Below are positions 50,318 to 61,104 of a DNA stretch of 64,000 nucleotides, piece after piece. The stretch comes from Microbacterium elymi (GTDB lineage: Bacteria; Actinomycetota; Actinomycetes; Actinomycetales; Microbacteriaceae). The stretch covers positions 2,418,001-2,482,000 of the forward strand of contig NZ_CP091139.2 of assembly GCF_021582895.2 (NCBI RefSeq), in the 5' to 3' direction. Position 1 is the stretch's first letter. Each line of letters starts with the position of its first letter. The notes under the pieces are model-generated. The model worked only from the letters and a program-made list of their open reading frames with translations. It had not been told where the DNA came from and did not search any database. The position numbers and the translations under genes are program-made.

Positions 50318-51670
50318 ATGAGGCGGTTTCAGAGGCGCACGATCACCGGAGTCCTGATGGCGGCAGCACTGACCGGGGCCGGTCTGGTCGCCGCGCCGGC
50401 CGCCCAGGCACAGACCACCGAGGTCGTCGGGCGGCTGGACGACACCACCCCCTATCGATTCGTCGTCCCGGACGACTGGAACGGCACGGTGTTCGTGGAC
50501 CTCGACTTCGCCGGCAGCGCGACGCTGTCGGGAGCCGTCCAGGCGCTCGTCGACGGCGGTGCGGCATACGGCGGCACGACCCGCACCGTGACCGGGTGGG
50601 ACATCGCGTCGGCCATCGACAACCAGGTCGAAGCCCTCGATCGATTCGAAGATGCGATGGGGACCCCGAGGCGCGCCATCGCGACCGGCAGCTCGATGGG
50701 CGGCTTCGTGGCCGCGGGCGTGGCGCAAGCGCCGGCCGGACGCGGTGGACGGCGTCGCCTCGTTCTGCGGCGGTCTGTCCGGGGCCGTCTCGCAGTGGAA
50801 CCAGAAGCTCGACACCGTCTTCGTCCTGTCACGGTCGCCCTCGACCCCGCGGGCGAGTTGCCCGTGATCGACATCCCGGCGGACATCGGCGGTGCGGTCG
50901 ACGCCTGGCGCGGCCGCCTGGCCTCGGCGCAGGCGACGCCGGAGGGCCGCGCCCGCATCGCGCTCGCGGCCGCGATCGGGCAGCTGCCCGCCTGGTCGGA
51001 GTCGGCGCCGCGGCCCTCGAGCCGCGATGCCGAGGCGTATCAGGAGGGCTGGTACGGCGCGCTGGCCGCCGACGGCCTTCCCTACATCGGACAGGCGATG
51101 AGCAGTCGGCGCAGGCATCGAGACGCTCACTGGAGGCAACCCGTCCTGGAACACCGGCGTCGACTACGCGCGGCAGTTCTCCGGGCTGTCCGCCGACGCC
51201 CGCAAGGTCGTGAAGCGGCTCTACCGTGCCGCCGGGCTGTCGCTGGACGACGACCTCGCCACCGTCGATGCCGGTGAGCGCATCGCCGCCGACCCCGCCG
51301 CGGTGAACCGCCTGGAGCGGGGAATCGAGTTCGACGGCGCCCTCTCGGTGCCGGTGCTGACGATGAGCAACATCGGCGACCAGATCTCGACCGTCGCCCA
51401 GCAGAGCGAATATCAGGACGTGGTCGACGCGGCCGGCAACCGGGCGCTGCCGGCAGGTCTACGTCGCCGCTCCCCAGCACTGCGGCTTCACCGACGCCGA
51501 GAAGGTCGCCGCGATCGGCACGCTGCGAGCGTCTCGACGAAGGGCGCTGGCCGACGACGAACGCCACCATGATGAACCGGCGCGCCGCGGCGACCGGACT
51601 GGGTGACGGGCGCTTCCTGACGTTCCGGCCGGACGAGTTCAATCGCCCGTACGTGCCGACGGCGGGGTGA
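50318..51670 (+). CDS. Secreted alpha/beta hydrolase (at least five frame breaks)
   Basis: About 450 residues. A clear Sec signal (RRFQRR, hydrophobic GVLMAAALTGAGLVA, cleavage after AQA) precedes a hydrolase core with TPYRFVVPDDWNGTVFVDLDF, nucleophile elbow ATGSSMGGFVA and a late GRWPTTNATMMNRRA segment. Breaks: GCAAGC 50725-50730 (VAQRRPDAVDGVASFCGG), a lost base near 50829, an extra base near 51105, an extra C after GCTGC near 51447 (ALRQVYVAAPQHCGFTDAEK), and two lost bases near 51526. The density is higher than elsewhere, so either sequence quality is locally poor or the gene is decaying. Substrate unknown. Confidence 0.72.
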
Positions 51671-51691
51671 GCGCCACGGGCGCCGGGCGGA

Positions 51692-53954
51692 CTACGGCCG
51701 CCCGGCGTTGGCCGCGGCCAGCAGCCCGTCGATCATCTCGGGCGTGACGGCATCGCCGGCGACCATCGAGATGCGACCGATGGGGAAGGACGCCATCATC
51801 TTCTCCATCGAGACGCCCTCGGGCATGATCGAATCCATCCCCTCGAGCCCAGAGGTCAGCTTGCGCCACCGCGCCCTGCAGGAGCGGACCGGCGATCGGG
51901 TGGCCCATCACCTCGGCCAGCGACGACTCGCGGGTCAGCGGCAGCACGAGCGCGTCACCGTCGACGGGGACCGTCACGGACGAGCGGATGTCGCGGCTCG
52001 ACGCCGCGACGTCGACGGAATAGCTGCCGCCCTCGACGACCCAGCCGGCGACCCGGCCGTCCCAGTAGGCGAGGTCGTCCCGCCGCACCGTCAGCACCAC
52101 CTCGCGCGCCTCGGCGGGCTCCAGGTGCACGGACGCGAACGCCTTCAGCTCGCGGACCGGACGCTGCACGGCGCCGCCGGGCAGCGAGGTGTAGACCTGC
52201 ACCACCTCGCGGCCGGCACGGTCGCCGGTGTTGGCGACCGTGACCCGCACCTCGATGTCGCCGGCCGCATTCACGGTTGCTGCGGCATCCCGGTACGCGA
52301 ACGTCGTGTACGAGAGGCCATGACCGAACGGGAACGCCACGTCCAGCTGCCGGGCGTCGTACCACCGGTAGCCGACGAACAGACCCTCGCCGTAGCGCAC
52401 GTGCGAGAACTCGCCGGGGAAGGACAGATACGCGGGGGAGTCGCTCAGCCGCTGCGGAATCGTCTCGGCGAGCCTGCCCGAGGGGTTCACGTCGCCGAAC
52501 AGCACGTCGGCGGTCGCGCCGCCGCCGGCCTGGCCGAGCAGCCAGCCTTCCAGGATCGCGGGCACGCGCGCGGCGAACGGCAGCGCCACGACGCCGCCGT
52601 TGGAGAGCACGACGACCGTGTTCGGGTTGACGGCCAGCACGGCCTCGACCAGGGCGAGCTGATCGACGGGCAGGTCGATGTCGTCGCGGTCGTAGCCCTC
52701 CGACTCCAGCCGCGCCGGAAGGCCCAGGAACAGCACGGCCACGTCGGCGGCGGATGCCGCGGCCACGGCCTCGTCCCGGAGGACGGCGGTCTCGTCGGCG
52801 GTCGGGTTCACGGCCAGGCTGAACCCGGCCGCATACGCGACGTCACCGGTCGCGGCGGCGCGGATCTCATCGAGCGCGTTGTCCAGACGGGTCGGGCTGA
52901 TCATCGACGACCCGGCACCCTGATAGCGGGGATGCTCGGCGAACGCGCCGATCACGGCCAGGCGCGCGTCCCGGGCCAGCGGCAGCACCCCGCCCTCGTT
53001 GCGCAGCAGCACGATCGAGCGCCCGGCCGCCTCGCGGGCGAGCGCGTGGTGCGCGTCGACGTCCAGCGGCCCGGCGATCCGGCCGGCGCCGGCCTGCACC
53101 TTGCGCACCAGCTCGGTCACGCGGCCGGCCGCGACATCCAGCACGCCCTCATCGAGTGAGCCGTCGCGCACCGCGGCGACGATCTGCGCGTCCGTGCGAC
53201 CGCCCGAGGCCGGCATCTCCAGGTCGAGACCGGCCTGAAGCGCCGGGACCCGCTCGTTGACCGCACCCCAGTCCGAGACGACGAGGCCCTCGAAGCCCCA
53301 CTCGTCCCGCAGCACCTGCGTGAGCAGCCACGGGTCCTCGGACGCGTACACGCCGTTGATCCGGTTGTAGGAGCACATCACGGTCCAGGGCTGCGCGTCC
53401 TGCACCACCCGCTGGAATCCGCGCAGGTAGACCTCGCGCAGCGGCCGCTCGTCGACGTCGCTCGAGGCGCGCATCCGGTCGCTCTCCTGGTTGTTGGCCG
53501 CGAAGTGCTTCAGCGACGTGCCCACACCCTTCGACTGGATGCCGGTCACCAGCGCCGCCCCCAGTACGCCCGAGATGATCGGGTCCTCACTGAGGTACTC
53601 GAAGTTGCGGCCGCACAGCGGGGAGCGCTTGATGTTCACGCCGGGGCCCAGCAGCACGCCGACGTTCTCGATCGCGGTCTCGGTGCCCAGCGCCTGTCCG
53701 ACCCGCTCGACGAGCTCGACGTCCCACGACGAGCCGAGGGCCGCCGCGGGCGGGAAGCAGGTCGCCGGCACGCTCTGGCCGAGACCGAGGTGGTCGCCGC
53801 CCTCGGCCTGCTTGCGCAGCCCGTGCGGACCGTCGGTCAGCATGATCGACGGGATGCCGGCGTGCTCGACCGATTTCGTGTGCCAGAAGTCCCGGCCGCT
53901 GGTCAGCGACGCCTTCTCTTCGAGGGTGAGGTCGGTCGGGTCGGTGTCGGTCAT
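51692..53954 (-). CDS. Beta-glucosidase, glycoside hydrolase family 3 (one frameshift near C-terminus)
   Basis: About 753 residues, cytoplasmic (no signal). The GH3 N-terminal barrel has MLTDGPHGLR, KHFAANNQESDRM, and the nucleophile block GFEGLVVSDWGAVNE (Asp ~236). The C-terminal domain has LPVDQLALVEAVLAVNPNTVVVLSNGGVV, FPFGHGLSYTTF and a fibronectin-III-like end. GCTTGC on the plus strand at 51859-51864 (GCAAGC in the coding sense) breaks it; reading GCAGC continues GAVAQLTSGLEGMDSIMPEG to a TAG at 51692. It may act with the PAP2/MFS/TetR/esterase genes downstream on glycoside use. Confidence 0.95.
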
Positions 53955-53976
53955 TGCGATTCCTTCTTCTGATGGG

Positions 53977-54735
53977 TCAGTTCGTGGCCGGCGCGGTGCT
54001 CGTGCTGCGGTGCAGGAACCAGACCGGACGGCCGTAGTCGGAGCGGATCAGCGGCCAGAACGCCCACCACATCAGCAGCGCGGCTGAGGCTCCGGCGGCG
54101 AGCCCCACCACGGTGTCACTGAGCCAGTGTGCGTTGATCAGGGTGCGCTGCCAGATCATCCCGATCATGAGCAGTGCGCCGATGATCCACCATGTCCGGC
54201 GGGCGATATGGCGACTCGCGGGGATGAGGGCGGCGATGCCGAACACGAGCGCCCCAGCGGTCACGGCGTGCCCAGAAGGAAACGATCCGTGGTCGACCTG
54301 GAATAGAGGGGCGTACAGTCCGAGGGCGGCATCGGCGGCCGGCCGCGGCCGGTCGACGAGGTTCTTCATCGTCTGTGCGAACAGCAGGGCCCCCACCAGC
54401 GAGGTCGAGAGGAAGAACAGCATCGAGCGCCAGCGCCCCATGATCGCCAGTGCCGCCGGGATGACGATCATCGTGAGGATCGCGCCGCCGATCTGGCCGA
54501 GTTCCTGGAACAGCATCGGCAGCGCGGTGCGGTAGAGGCCGCTGTCGGGGGATGCGCCGATCACGCCGCGCCACCAGTCGTCCAGCGGCTGCGTGAACGG
54601 CGAGCCCGGGTTCACCGCGATCAGCACACCCATCAGGGCGAAGGCCGCGAACAGGCCGATCGACCACCACAGCAGCGCCATCCGCCGCGGCGGTATCTGC
54701 GCGCGCGCCGGAGCCGGAGTCTGTGCCGACGCCAC
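53977..54735 (-). CDS. PAP2-superfamily membrane phosphatase
   Basis: Intact 252-residue protein with about six membrane helices. The phosphatase motifs are KNLVDRPRP, FPSGHAVT and a third motif NAHWLSDTVVG (H and D). Such proteins dephosphorylate phosphatidic acid or undecaprenyl diphosphate. GTG start two bases after the stop of the MFS gene; probably co-transcribed with it and the beta-glucosidase. Confidence 0.92.
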   Translation of the reverse strand: MASAQTPAPARAQIPPRRMALLWWSIGLFAAFALMGVLIAVNPGSPFTQPLDDWWRGVIGASPDSGLYRTALPMLFQELGQIGGAILTMIVIPAALAIMGRWRSMLFFLSTSLVGALLFAQTMKNLVDRPRPAADAALGLYAPLFQVDHGSFPSGHAVTAGALVFGIAALIPASRHIARRTWWIIGALLMIGMIWQRTLINAHWLSDTVVGLAAGASAALLMWWAFWPLIRSDYGRPVWFLHRSTSTAPATN

Positions 54736-54737
54736 GG

Positions 54738-56047
54738 CTAACGGACCGCCTTGATCGGCCACACCGCGAACGCACCCAGAATGCTCAGCACGATACCGAC
54801 CGGGAAGAGCCCGGCGTAGCCGAACGTGAGCACGATGGCCCCGGCAACACCCGGCGCCAGGGTCTGTGGCAGGGTGGCGGCGATGTTGACCACGCCGAGG
54901 TCCTTCGCGAACGACTTCGCCGACGGCAGCACCTCGCTCACCAACGCCGTGTCCACGGCCTGGAACATGCCGAAGCCGAGTCCGGCGACCAGCGTCATGA
55001 TCATCCACGACCCGAGGGTCGGCGACACCCAGGGGAACACCAGTGCCGCACCCGTGACGATCGACGAGATGAAGACGAAGATCTTGCGCCGTCCGAGCTT
55101 GTCGGACAGCGGGCCCGACACGACCGTGGCGAGCAGGATTCCGGCGAGGCTGATGATGCCCAGCAGCGGGATCACGGTCTGAGGCTCGCTGACGCCGAGA
55201 TAGTCGGTGAGGATGAACAGCTGAAACCCGGTGACCGCGAAGTAGCCGGTGTAGAGCAGGAGTCGTCCGGTGAACGCCCAGAAGAAGTCGGGGTGCCGAC
55301 GCGGGCTCACCCAGAACGTGCGCAGGAAGTCGCCCATCCGGAACGGCTCGGCCGGCATCTCCTTGGAGGAGTAGTCCGGGTTGAAGACGACGAACAGGGT
55401 CAGGGCCACCAGCGAGAAGGCGGCGAAGAAGAGGTAGCCGACCGCAAGGCTGTTGAAGAACAGCGAGCCGATGATCTGTCCGCCCAGCGCGCCCACCATC
55501 AGGCCGATCCCGGACAGCGCGGCGAACGTGCCGCGGCGGGAGAGGGGGACGCGGTCGGGCATGATCGCGCTCAGCGGGCCCTGGGCGAAGTTGTAGCAGA
55601 CCTGGACGAGCACCCATGCGATGGCCACGCCCACGATGCTGTTCGCGAACGCGAGGCCCACCAGCGAGAGCCCGCCTGCCAGCACACCCAGGACGATCCA
55701 GGGTGTGCGTCGGCCGAAGCGCGAGCGCGTGCGGTCGGAGAGCTGACCGGCGATCGGCTTGCGCGAGCATGGCCGCGAACGCGCTGATCGTCATGACGAT
55801 GGCCAGGTTGGCGACCTTCCGCACCGGGTCGGGGTCCAGCAGCGTGATCCGCTCGCGGCAGGATGCCGGGGACCGCGCCCCAGATCAGGAAGATGCCCAG
55901 GTTCGCGGGGATGATCCATCCCAGCAGACGCCGGACGCCCTTGATGGGTGCGGGCGGATCCTGGTTGCCCGTGGCCTCCTCGATGAAGGCGGTGGGGACG
56001 GGCTCGACGGCGGGCGGGAAGGCGGGTGGGTCTGACGGCATTGTCAT
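54738..56047 (-). CDS. MFS transporter, glycoside/SLC45-like (two frameshifts)
   Basis: About 435 residues, 12 membrane helices. N-terminal IIPANLGIFLIWGAVPGIL, the loop 2-3 motif GQLSDRTRSRFGRRTPWIVLG and its counterpart SGPLSDKLGRRKIFVFISS are typical of sugar or glycoside MFS carriers. Breaks: GCTTGC on the plus strand at 55757-55762 hides AAMLAQPIAGQLSDRTR, and about one extra base near 55853-55860 hides LPERITLLDPDPVRKVAN. Divergent from the TetR gene; together with the GH3 enzyme it suggests uptake and cleavage of a beta-glucoside. Confidence 0.88.
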
Positions 56048-56149
56048 GGTGGTTCCTTCGGGGGATCGGCCGCGATGATGAGGCCGGTAGCGAAAACGGT
56101 AAGGCATTCGGTATTGAAAAGCAAGCACGATTCGGTTTAGGGTCGGGAC

Positions 56150-56752
56150 ATGGCTCAGCGAGGTGCGTATGCGAAGGGCGTCGCCAAGCGCGAGGAGATC
56201 CTCGACACGGCGCTGGAGGTCATTGCGCGCGAAGGCTACGCCGGCGCATCGGTGCAGAAACTGGCGGCGGCGGTGCAGTTGAGCCCCGCCGGGCTTGCGC
56301 ATTACTTCGGCACCAAGGACGAGCTGTTCACCGAGATCCTGCGCAAGCGCGATGAGCTCGACTTCGCGACCTACCGGGCCGAGACCGACGTCGATCCGGC
56401 CCGCGTCTTCCTTCGGGTGATGCGCCACAACGCCGAGGTGCCGGGGTTGGTCGAGCTCTACACCCGGCTGCATGCCCAGGCCAGCGACCCCGACCATCCC
56501 GCGCACTGCTTCTTCGCCGAACGCCGCGCGAGCATGCGCGCGCTGTTCGGTGACATCATCGAAGCGGACGCACGCGCCGGACGCTATCCGGCCGACCTGG
56601 ACACTGCCTCGGTCGGCCTTCTGGTCACCGCCGCCGCAGACGGGCTGCAGACGCTGTGGCTGCAGGACCCGACGATCGACATGGCGGCCGAGCTCGAGCG
56701 CCTGCTCGCGGCTCTCGGCATCCTCCCCCACGAACGGAGCACCACCCCATGA
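56150..56752 (+). CDS. TetR-family regulator
   Basis: Intact 200-residue regulator. HTH: REEILDTALEVIAREGYAGASVQKLAAAVQLSPAGLAHYFGTKDELF (residues ~14-60). The ligand domain is not similar to a named group that I recognise. It is divergent from the MFS/PAP2/beta-glucosidase unit. The 100-base gap holds three CGGTA direct repeats and two ATTCGGT repeats (56085-56140) but no clean palindrome, so I mark no operator. Confidence 0.93.
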   Translation: MAQRGAYAKGVAKREEILDTALEVIAREGYAGASVQKLAAAVQLSPAGLAHYFGTKDELFTEILRKRDELDFATYRAETDVDPARVFLRVMRHNAEVPGLVELYTRLHAQASDPDHPAHCFFAERRASMRALFGDIIEADARAGRYPADLDTASVGLLVTAAADGLQTLWLQDPTIDMAAELERLLAALGILPHERSTTP

Positions 56753-58245
56753 GCGCACCCACCGCCGACACCGCGACCGACCGGCCGCTGGTGACCCTCG
56801 ACGTCGGCCAGGTCCGAGGGGTGTGGCGCGGCGCGTCCGCCGCATTCCTCGGCATCCCGTTCGCCGAGGCCCCCGTGGGTCCGCTGCGGTTCGAAGCCCC
56901 GGTGCCGATCGCCCCGTGGGAGGGGGTGCGGGATGCCTCAGCCTACGGCCCGACGCCGCAGCGCAAGCAGCTCGCCGAGATCACGCTCATCCCCGAGCCG
57001 TCGATCCCCGGCGAGTCCACGCTGAACGTCAACGTGTTCACCCCGGCGCCCGGCCGACCCGAGACGGCCCTCCCGGTGCTGGTGTGGATCCACGGCGGCG
57101 GCTTCACCGCCGGCTCGCCGGCCAGCCCCTGGTACGACGGACGGTCGTTCAACCGCGACGGCGTGGTGACGGTGTCGCTCTCCTACCGGCTGGGCTTCGA
57201 CGGCTTCGGGGCGATCGAGGGAGCGCCCTCCAACCGCGGCGTGCGCGACTGGCTGCTGGGGCTGGAATGGGTGCAGTGCAACATCGCTGCGTTCGGCGGC
57301 GACCCGGGACGGGTCACGATCGCCGGGCAGTCCGCCGGCGGCGGCGCCGTGCTGACGCTGCTCGGGATGCCGGCGGCACAGCACCTGTTCCGCTCGGCGT
57401 GGTCGCTGTCCGGCGCCGTGGGCGATGTGCGCCCGGACCGCGCGAAGCGTTTCAGCGAAACGCTCGCAGAGCTCGCCGGCGTCGCGCCGACCCGCGACGG
57501 CTTCGCGTCGCTGCCCGAGACCCGCGTGCTCGAGCTGCAGGACGACGCGGCCAACCCCGACAAGCTCGACCCGATGGCCGGCATGCAGTCGATGCTCACG
57601 GACGGTCTGCCCTGGGGGCCGATGATCGACGGCGATCTCATCACCGAGCCCACGCTCGACTCGATCCGCAGCGGCATCGGCGGCGACAAGCCGCTCGTGC
57701 TCAGCGCGGCCGACGACGAGTTCACGATGGCCACCGACGGCGCCAAGGGCAAGCTGCGGTTCATCCCGCCGTCGATCCTGCTGCGCCGGATGATCCCCGA
57801 CCGCGCCGTCCGCCGGGCCTATCTGGCGGCCAACGGGCCGCAGCGCCGCAAGGGCACCGCGGCCGTCCTCGGCCGGTTCGCGACCGACACCCTCTTCCGG
57901 GCGCCGCTGGCGCGCGTCGCCGACGCCCGCGGATCGCGCCCGACCTGGGTGAGCCGGTTCTCCTGGGCGTCGCCGAAGTTCGGCTGGGCCGTGCACTGCA
58001 TCGACGTGCCGTTCTGGTTCGACTGCCTCGACGCCGAGAAGGTCGACGTCCTCGCCGGCGACGATCCGCCCCAGGCGCTGGCAGACGCGCTGCACGGGGC
58101 CGCGGTGGCGTTCGTCCGCGAGGGCGCCCCGGGCTGGCGGCCCTGGTCGGAGTCGGCCGGCGCCACGCGCATGTTCGGGGGAGCGGCATCCGCCCCCGAC
58201 GTGCTCCCCGACGGCTACGCCTCCGTCCGCCCGCTCGCCGGCTGA
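56749..58245 (+). CDS. Type B carboxylesterase
   Basis: Intact 498-residue carboxylesterase/cholinesterase-fold enzyme. It has VRGVWRGASAAFLGIPFAEAPVGPLRF, oxyanion motif VWIHGGGFTAGS, FGGDPGRVTIAGQSAGGGAV with the nucleophile Ser, and a C-terminal catalytic His near GWAVHCIDVPFWF (W-x-V-H). It overlaps the TetR stop by four bases and so is likely regulated by that protein. Confidence 0.94.
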   Translation: MSAPTADTATDRPLVTLDVGQVRGVWRGASAAFLGIPFAEAPVGPLRFEAPVPIAPWEGVRDASAYGPTPQRKQLAEITLIPEPSIPGESTLNVNVFTPAPGRPETALPVLVWIHGGGFTAGSPASPWYDGRSFNRDGVVTVSLSYRLGFDGFGAIEGAPSNRGVRDWLLGLEWVQCNIAAFGGDPGRVTIAGQSAGGGAVLTLLGMPAAQHLFRSAWSLSGAVGDVRPDRAKRFSETLAELAGVAPTRDGFASLPETRVLELQDDAANPDKLDPMAGMQSMLTDGLPWGPMIDGDLITEPTLDSIRSGIGGDKPLVLSAADDEFTMATDGAKGKLRFIPPSILLRRMIPDRAVRRAYLAANGPQRRKGTAAVLGRFATDTLFRAPLARVADARGSRPTWVSRFSWASPKFGWAVHCIDVPFWFDCLDAEKVDVLAGDDPPQALADALHGAAVAFVREGAPGWRPWSESAGATRMFGGAASAPDVLPDGYASVRPLAG

Positions 58246-58289
58246 ACGGCCCGGCGGCAGCCCGGCGCCGGCGGAGTAGCGTCGGGATC

Positions 58290-59332
58290 ATGAACCTGTC
58301 CGCCGCGCTCGGCATCGAGCATCCCATCGTCCTCGGCCCGTTCGGCGGGCTGTCCTCGGTCGCGCTGGTGGCCGCGGTCAGCGACGCCGGCGGGCTCGGC
58401 TCGTACGGACTGTACGGATACGCGCCCGATCGCATCCGCGACACCATCGCCCAGCTCCGCGCCGCCACGCGGCAAGCCGTTCGCGGTGAACCTCTGGCTG
58501 CCGACCGGCGACGAGGTGACGCCCGGCGAGGTCGATCTGTCGGACGCGGCCGCCGCCGTCGCGCCGATCTTCGCCGAGCTCGGCGTGCCGGTCCCGCCGC
58601 TGCCCGGAACGGTTCCTCCCGCCGGTGGACGAGCAGCTGGATGCCGTGCTCGAGGCCGCGCCGGCCGTGCTCAGCGTGGTCTACGGCGTGCCGTCGGCCG
58701 AGCTGGTGGCGGGCGCGCACGCGCGCGGCATCCGGATCACCGGGACCGTGACCACGGTCGCCGAGGCGGTGGCGATGGATGCCGCGGGGGTCGACGCGAT
58801 CGTGGCCAGCGGCGCCGAGGCCGCCGGGCACCGGGTGTCGTTCCTCGCCCCGGCCGAGGAGTCTCTGATCGGCACGTTCGCGCTCGTGCCGCAGGTGGTC
58901 GACGCCGTCTCGGCGCCGGTGATCGCCGCCGGAGGCATCGCCGACCGGCGTGGGGTCGCCGCCGCGTTCGCCCTCGGAGCAGCCGGCGTGCAGGTGGGCA
59001 CGGCGTTCCTGCGCACCCGGCAGTCCGCGGCATCCGACGCGCACCGCGCCGCCATCGCGGCGGCCGCCGACACGACCACCGTGCTCACCCGGGCGATGAG
59101 CGGACGGCTGGCCCGCGGCATCCCGAACCAGGCGGTGCGCACGATCGAGCAGAACGGGGCGATTGCGCCGTTCCCCGCGCAGAACTGGCTGACCGGGCAG
59201 TTCCGCGCCGAGGCCGGCCGGCGCGGGCTCGGCGCGTTCGCCTCGCTGTGGGCCGGACAGTCCGCGGCCCTGGCGACCCGCACCGAAGCCGACGAGGTGT
59301 TCGCCGAGCTTGCGCGCGGGCTGCCCGCCTGA
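58290..59332 (+). CDS. Nitronate monooxygenase / enoyl-ACP-reductase-II-like FMN enzyme (two frameshifts)
   Basis: About 346 residues of the NMO TIM-barrel family. LGIEHPIVLGPFGGLSSVALVAAVSDAGGLGSYG at the start, VVYGVPSAELV, VDAIVASGAEAAGH with the active-site His (AAGH), PVIAAGGIADRRGVAAAFALGAAGVQVGTAFL for FMN phosphate, and MSGRLARGIPN. One extra C near 58468 hides TGKPFAVNLWLPTGDE, and an extra C after GCTGCC near 58607 hides PLPERFLPPVDEQLD. Substrates of relatives are nitroalkanes. Confidence 0.9.
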
Positions 59333-59917
59333 TCACGACGCGCGCGAGCGGAACCAGCGCCGGCGTGTCGGGGCCGCTGCCGCCGCAGCGGCCTGCGCGG
59401 CCGCCGCGCGCTGCGCGCGCTCGGTGCGCCGCCGGTGCCACGCCGCGATCTCGGCCTCGACGTCGCGGGTCGCGGTCACCACCGGCGGACCGCCCTGCAG
59501 CTGGCGCCGCGCATGGATGACCCGGGTGTTGAAGTCCTCGAGTGCCTCGCGCACGTCCTGCTCGCGACGCAGCTCGTCCAGCGTCTGCTCCAGCCGCTCG
59601 CTCTCCACGCGCAGGGTGAGTGCGGGCGGGCCGAGGCCGCCCAGCTGCTCGGTCTGGATCTTGCGCCGGATCCACCAGTCCGGGTCGTGATGGTCGGTCA
59701 GTCCCTCGAGCGGCTTGCCGGCGCCGGGCAGGTCGTCGAACTCGCCACGCCGGATCGCCTGCTGGATGCTCGTCTCCACGTACGCCCACCGCTGCTGCTC
59801 GTTCATCGTGCGCGGCGTGGCGGTCTGCTCGGGCTCGTCGCCGTGGAGTTCGGGATGCTCGAGCCGCTCGCGTTCCTGCTGATAGCGCGCGGCGGCCTCG
59901 CGGGGATCTTCGGTCAT
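59333..59917 (-). CDS. DUF1992 (DnaJ-homologue subfamily C member 28-like) protein
   Basis: Intact 194-residue protein. The DUF1992 core is WAYVETSIQQAIRRGEFDDLPGAGKPLEGLTDHHDPDWWIRRKI, with conserved GEFDxLPGxGKPL. A charged coiled-coil and an Ala-rich region followed by RRRWFRSRAS end the protein. Function unknown. It converges with the nitronate-monooxygenase-type gene with adjacent stop codons. Confidence 0.92.
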   Translation of the reverse strand: MTEDPREAAARYQQERERLEHPELHGDEPEQTATPRTMNEQQRWAYVETSIQQAIRRGEFDDLPGAGKPLEGLTDHHDPDWWIRRKIQTEQLGGLGPPALTLRVESERLEQTLDELRREQDVREALEDFNTRVIHARRQLQGGPPVVTATRDVEAEIAAWHRRRTERAQRAAAAQAAAAAAAPTRRRWFRSRAS

Positions 59918-60052
59918 GCGGCACCTCCGTGTCTTCGAGCCTACGACCGGTCGCGGACGACGCGCGCGGCGTGAGCGCTCCCAGCGGGTAGAATCGGCCC
60001 GCGTGGCGCACCCGAAGCCCACCCCGCACCCTCCCTTCAGAAAGACATCCCC

Positions 60053-61005
60053 ATGGCACGCATCCCCTCTCCGGCACCCAGCACGCCCTCCGGGCGGGCG
60101 ACTACGAGGCGGTGATCGCCGGGGTCGGAGCATCCCTGCGGACGCTGACCCACGCCGGCCGCGACCTGGTGCTGCCCTTCGACCCGGACGAAGTGCGTCC
60201 GGGACACCGCGGCGCGACCCTGGTCCCCTGGCCGAATCGCGTCGTCGACGGCCGGTACACGTTCGACGGCGCCGAGCTCGAGCTCGCCCTCACCGAGCCC
60301 GCGCGCGGCCACGCACTGCACGGACTGGGGTCGTGGATCGAGTTCGTCGCGGTCGCCAAGGGCCCCAGCCACGTCACCCTCGAAGGGGTCATCGAGGCGC
60401 AGAAGGGCTACCCGTGGCGCATGGTCGTGCGCACCACCTTCACGCTCGACGCCGACGGGCTGACCCAGTCGGTGTCGGTGGTCAACGAGTCCGAGCAGCC
60501 GGCGCCGTGGGGCACGTCCGCGCACCCGTACCTCGTGGCCGGTGCCGGCGGTGTCGACGACTGGACGCTCGAGCTGCCCGCGGCCGAGGTGCTGCGCGTG
60601 GCCGGGGACCGGATGATCCCGGCCGGGCTGGCGACGGTGGATGCCGAGGACCCGGCGCGCTTCGACTTCCGTGCGCCGCGGCCGCTGGTCGGCGTTCAGC
60701 TGGACCACGCGTTCACCGGGCTGACTGCGGACGCCGACGACGCGATCACCGCGCGGGTGACGGCCGCCGACGGCACCGGGGTGGAGATGGTGTGGGACGC
60801 CGAGTGCCCCTGGGTGCAGGTGTTCACCTCGGACCAGCCCGGCGGCACCGCCGACCCCGCCCACCGGGCCGGGGTCGCGCTGGAGCCGATGACGTGCGCG
60901 CCGGACGCGTTCAACGACGACGCCTACCCGTACGACACCGGGCTGGCGGTCGTCGAGCCCGGCGAGACCGCCACCGCAAGCTGGAGGATCGCCGCGATCG
61001 TCTGA
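60053..61005 (+). CDS. Aldose 1-epimerase (one frameshift at the start)
   Basis: About 317 residues of the galactose-mutarotase family. VVDGRYTFDG, HGLGSWIEF with the first catalytic His, AHPYLV with the second, and the base Glu in GVALEPMTCAPDAFNDDAYPYDTG. The start ATG 60053 with MARIPLSGTQHALRAGDYEAV requires one more C in the CCCC run at 60064-60067. It interconverts alpha and beta anomers of sugars; no operon partner is evident. Confidence 0.9.
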
Positions 61006-61104
61006 CCCGGGATCAGTCGTCGCCGCCTGATCCGGCCGGGCATCGGCGGTGATCGGCGACGGCTACGCTGAGAGCAGGAAGTCGGGCAGCCGCGGGGAGA
61101 GTCA

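Noticed and set aside
56085-56140. TetR operator between the MFS and TetR genes
   Set aside because: There are CGGTA and ATTCGGT direct repeats but no convincing inverted repeat, so the site cannot be placed from sequence alone.
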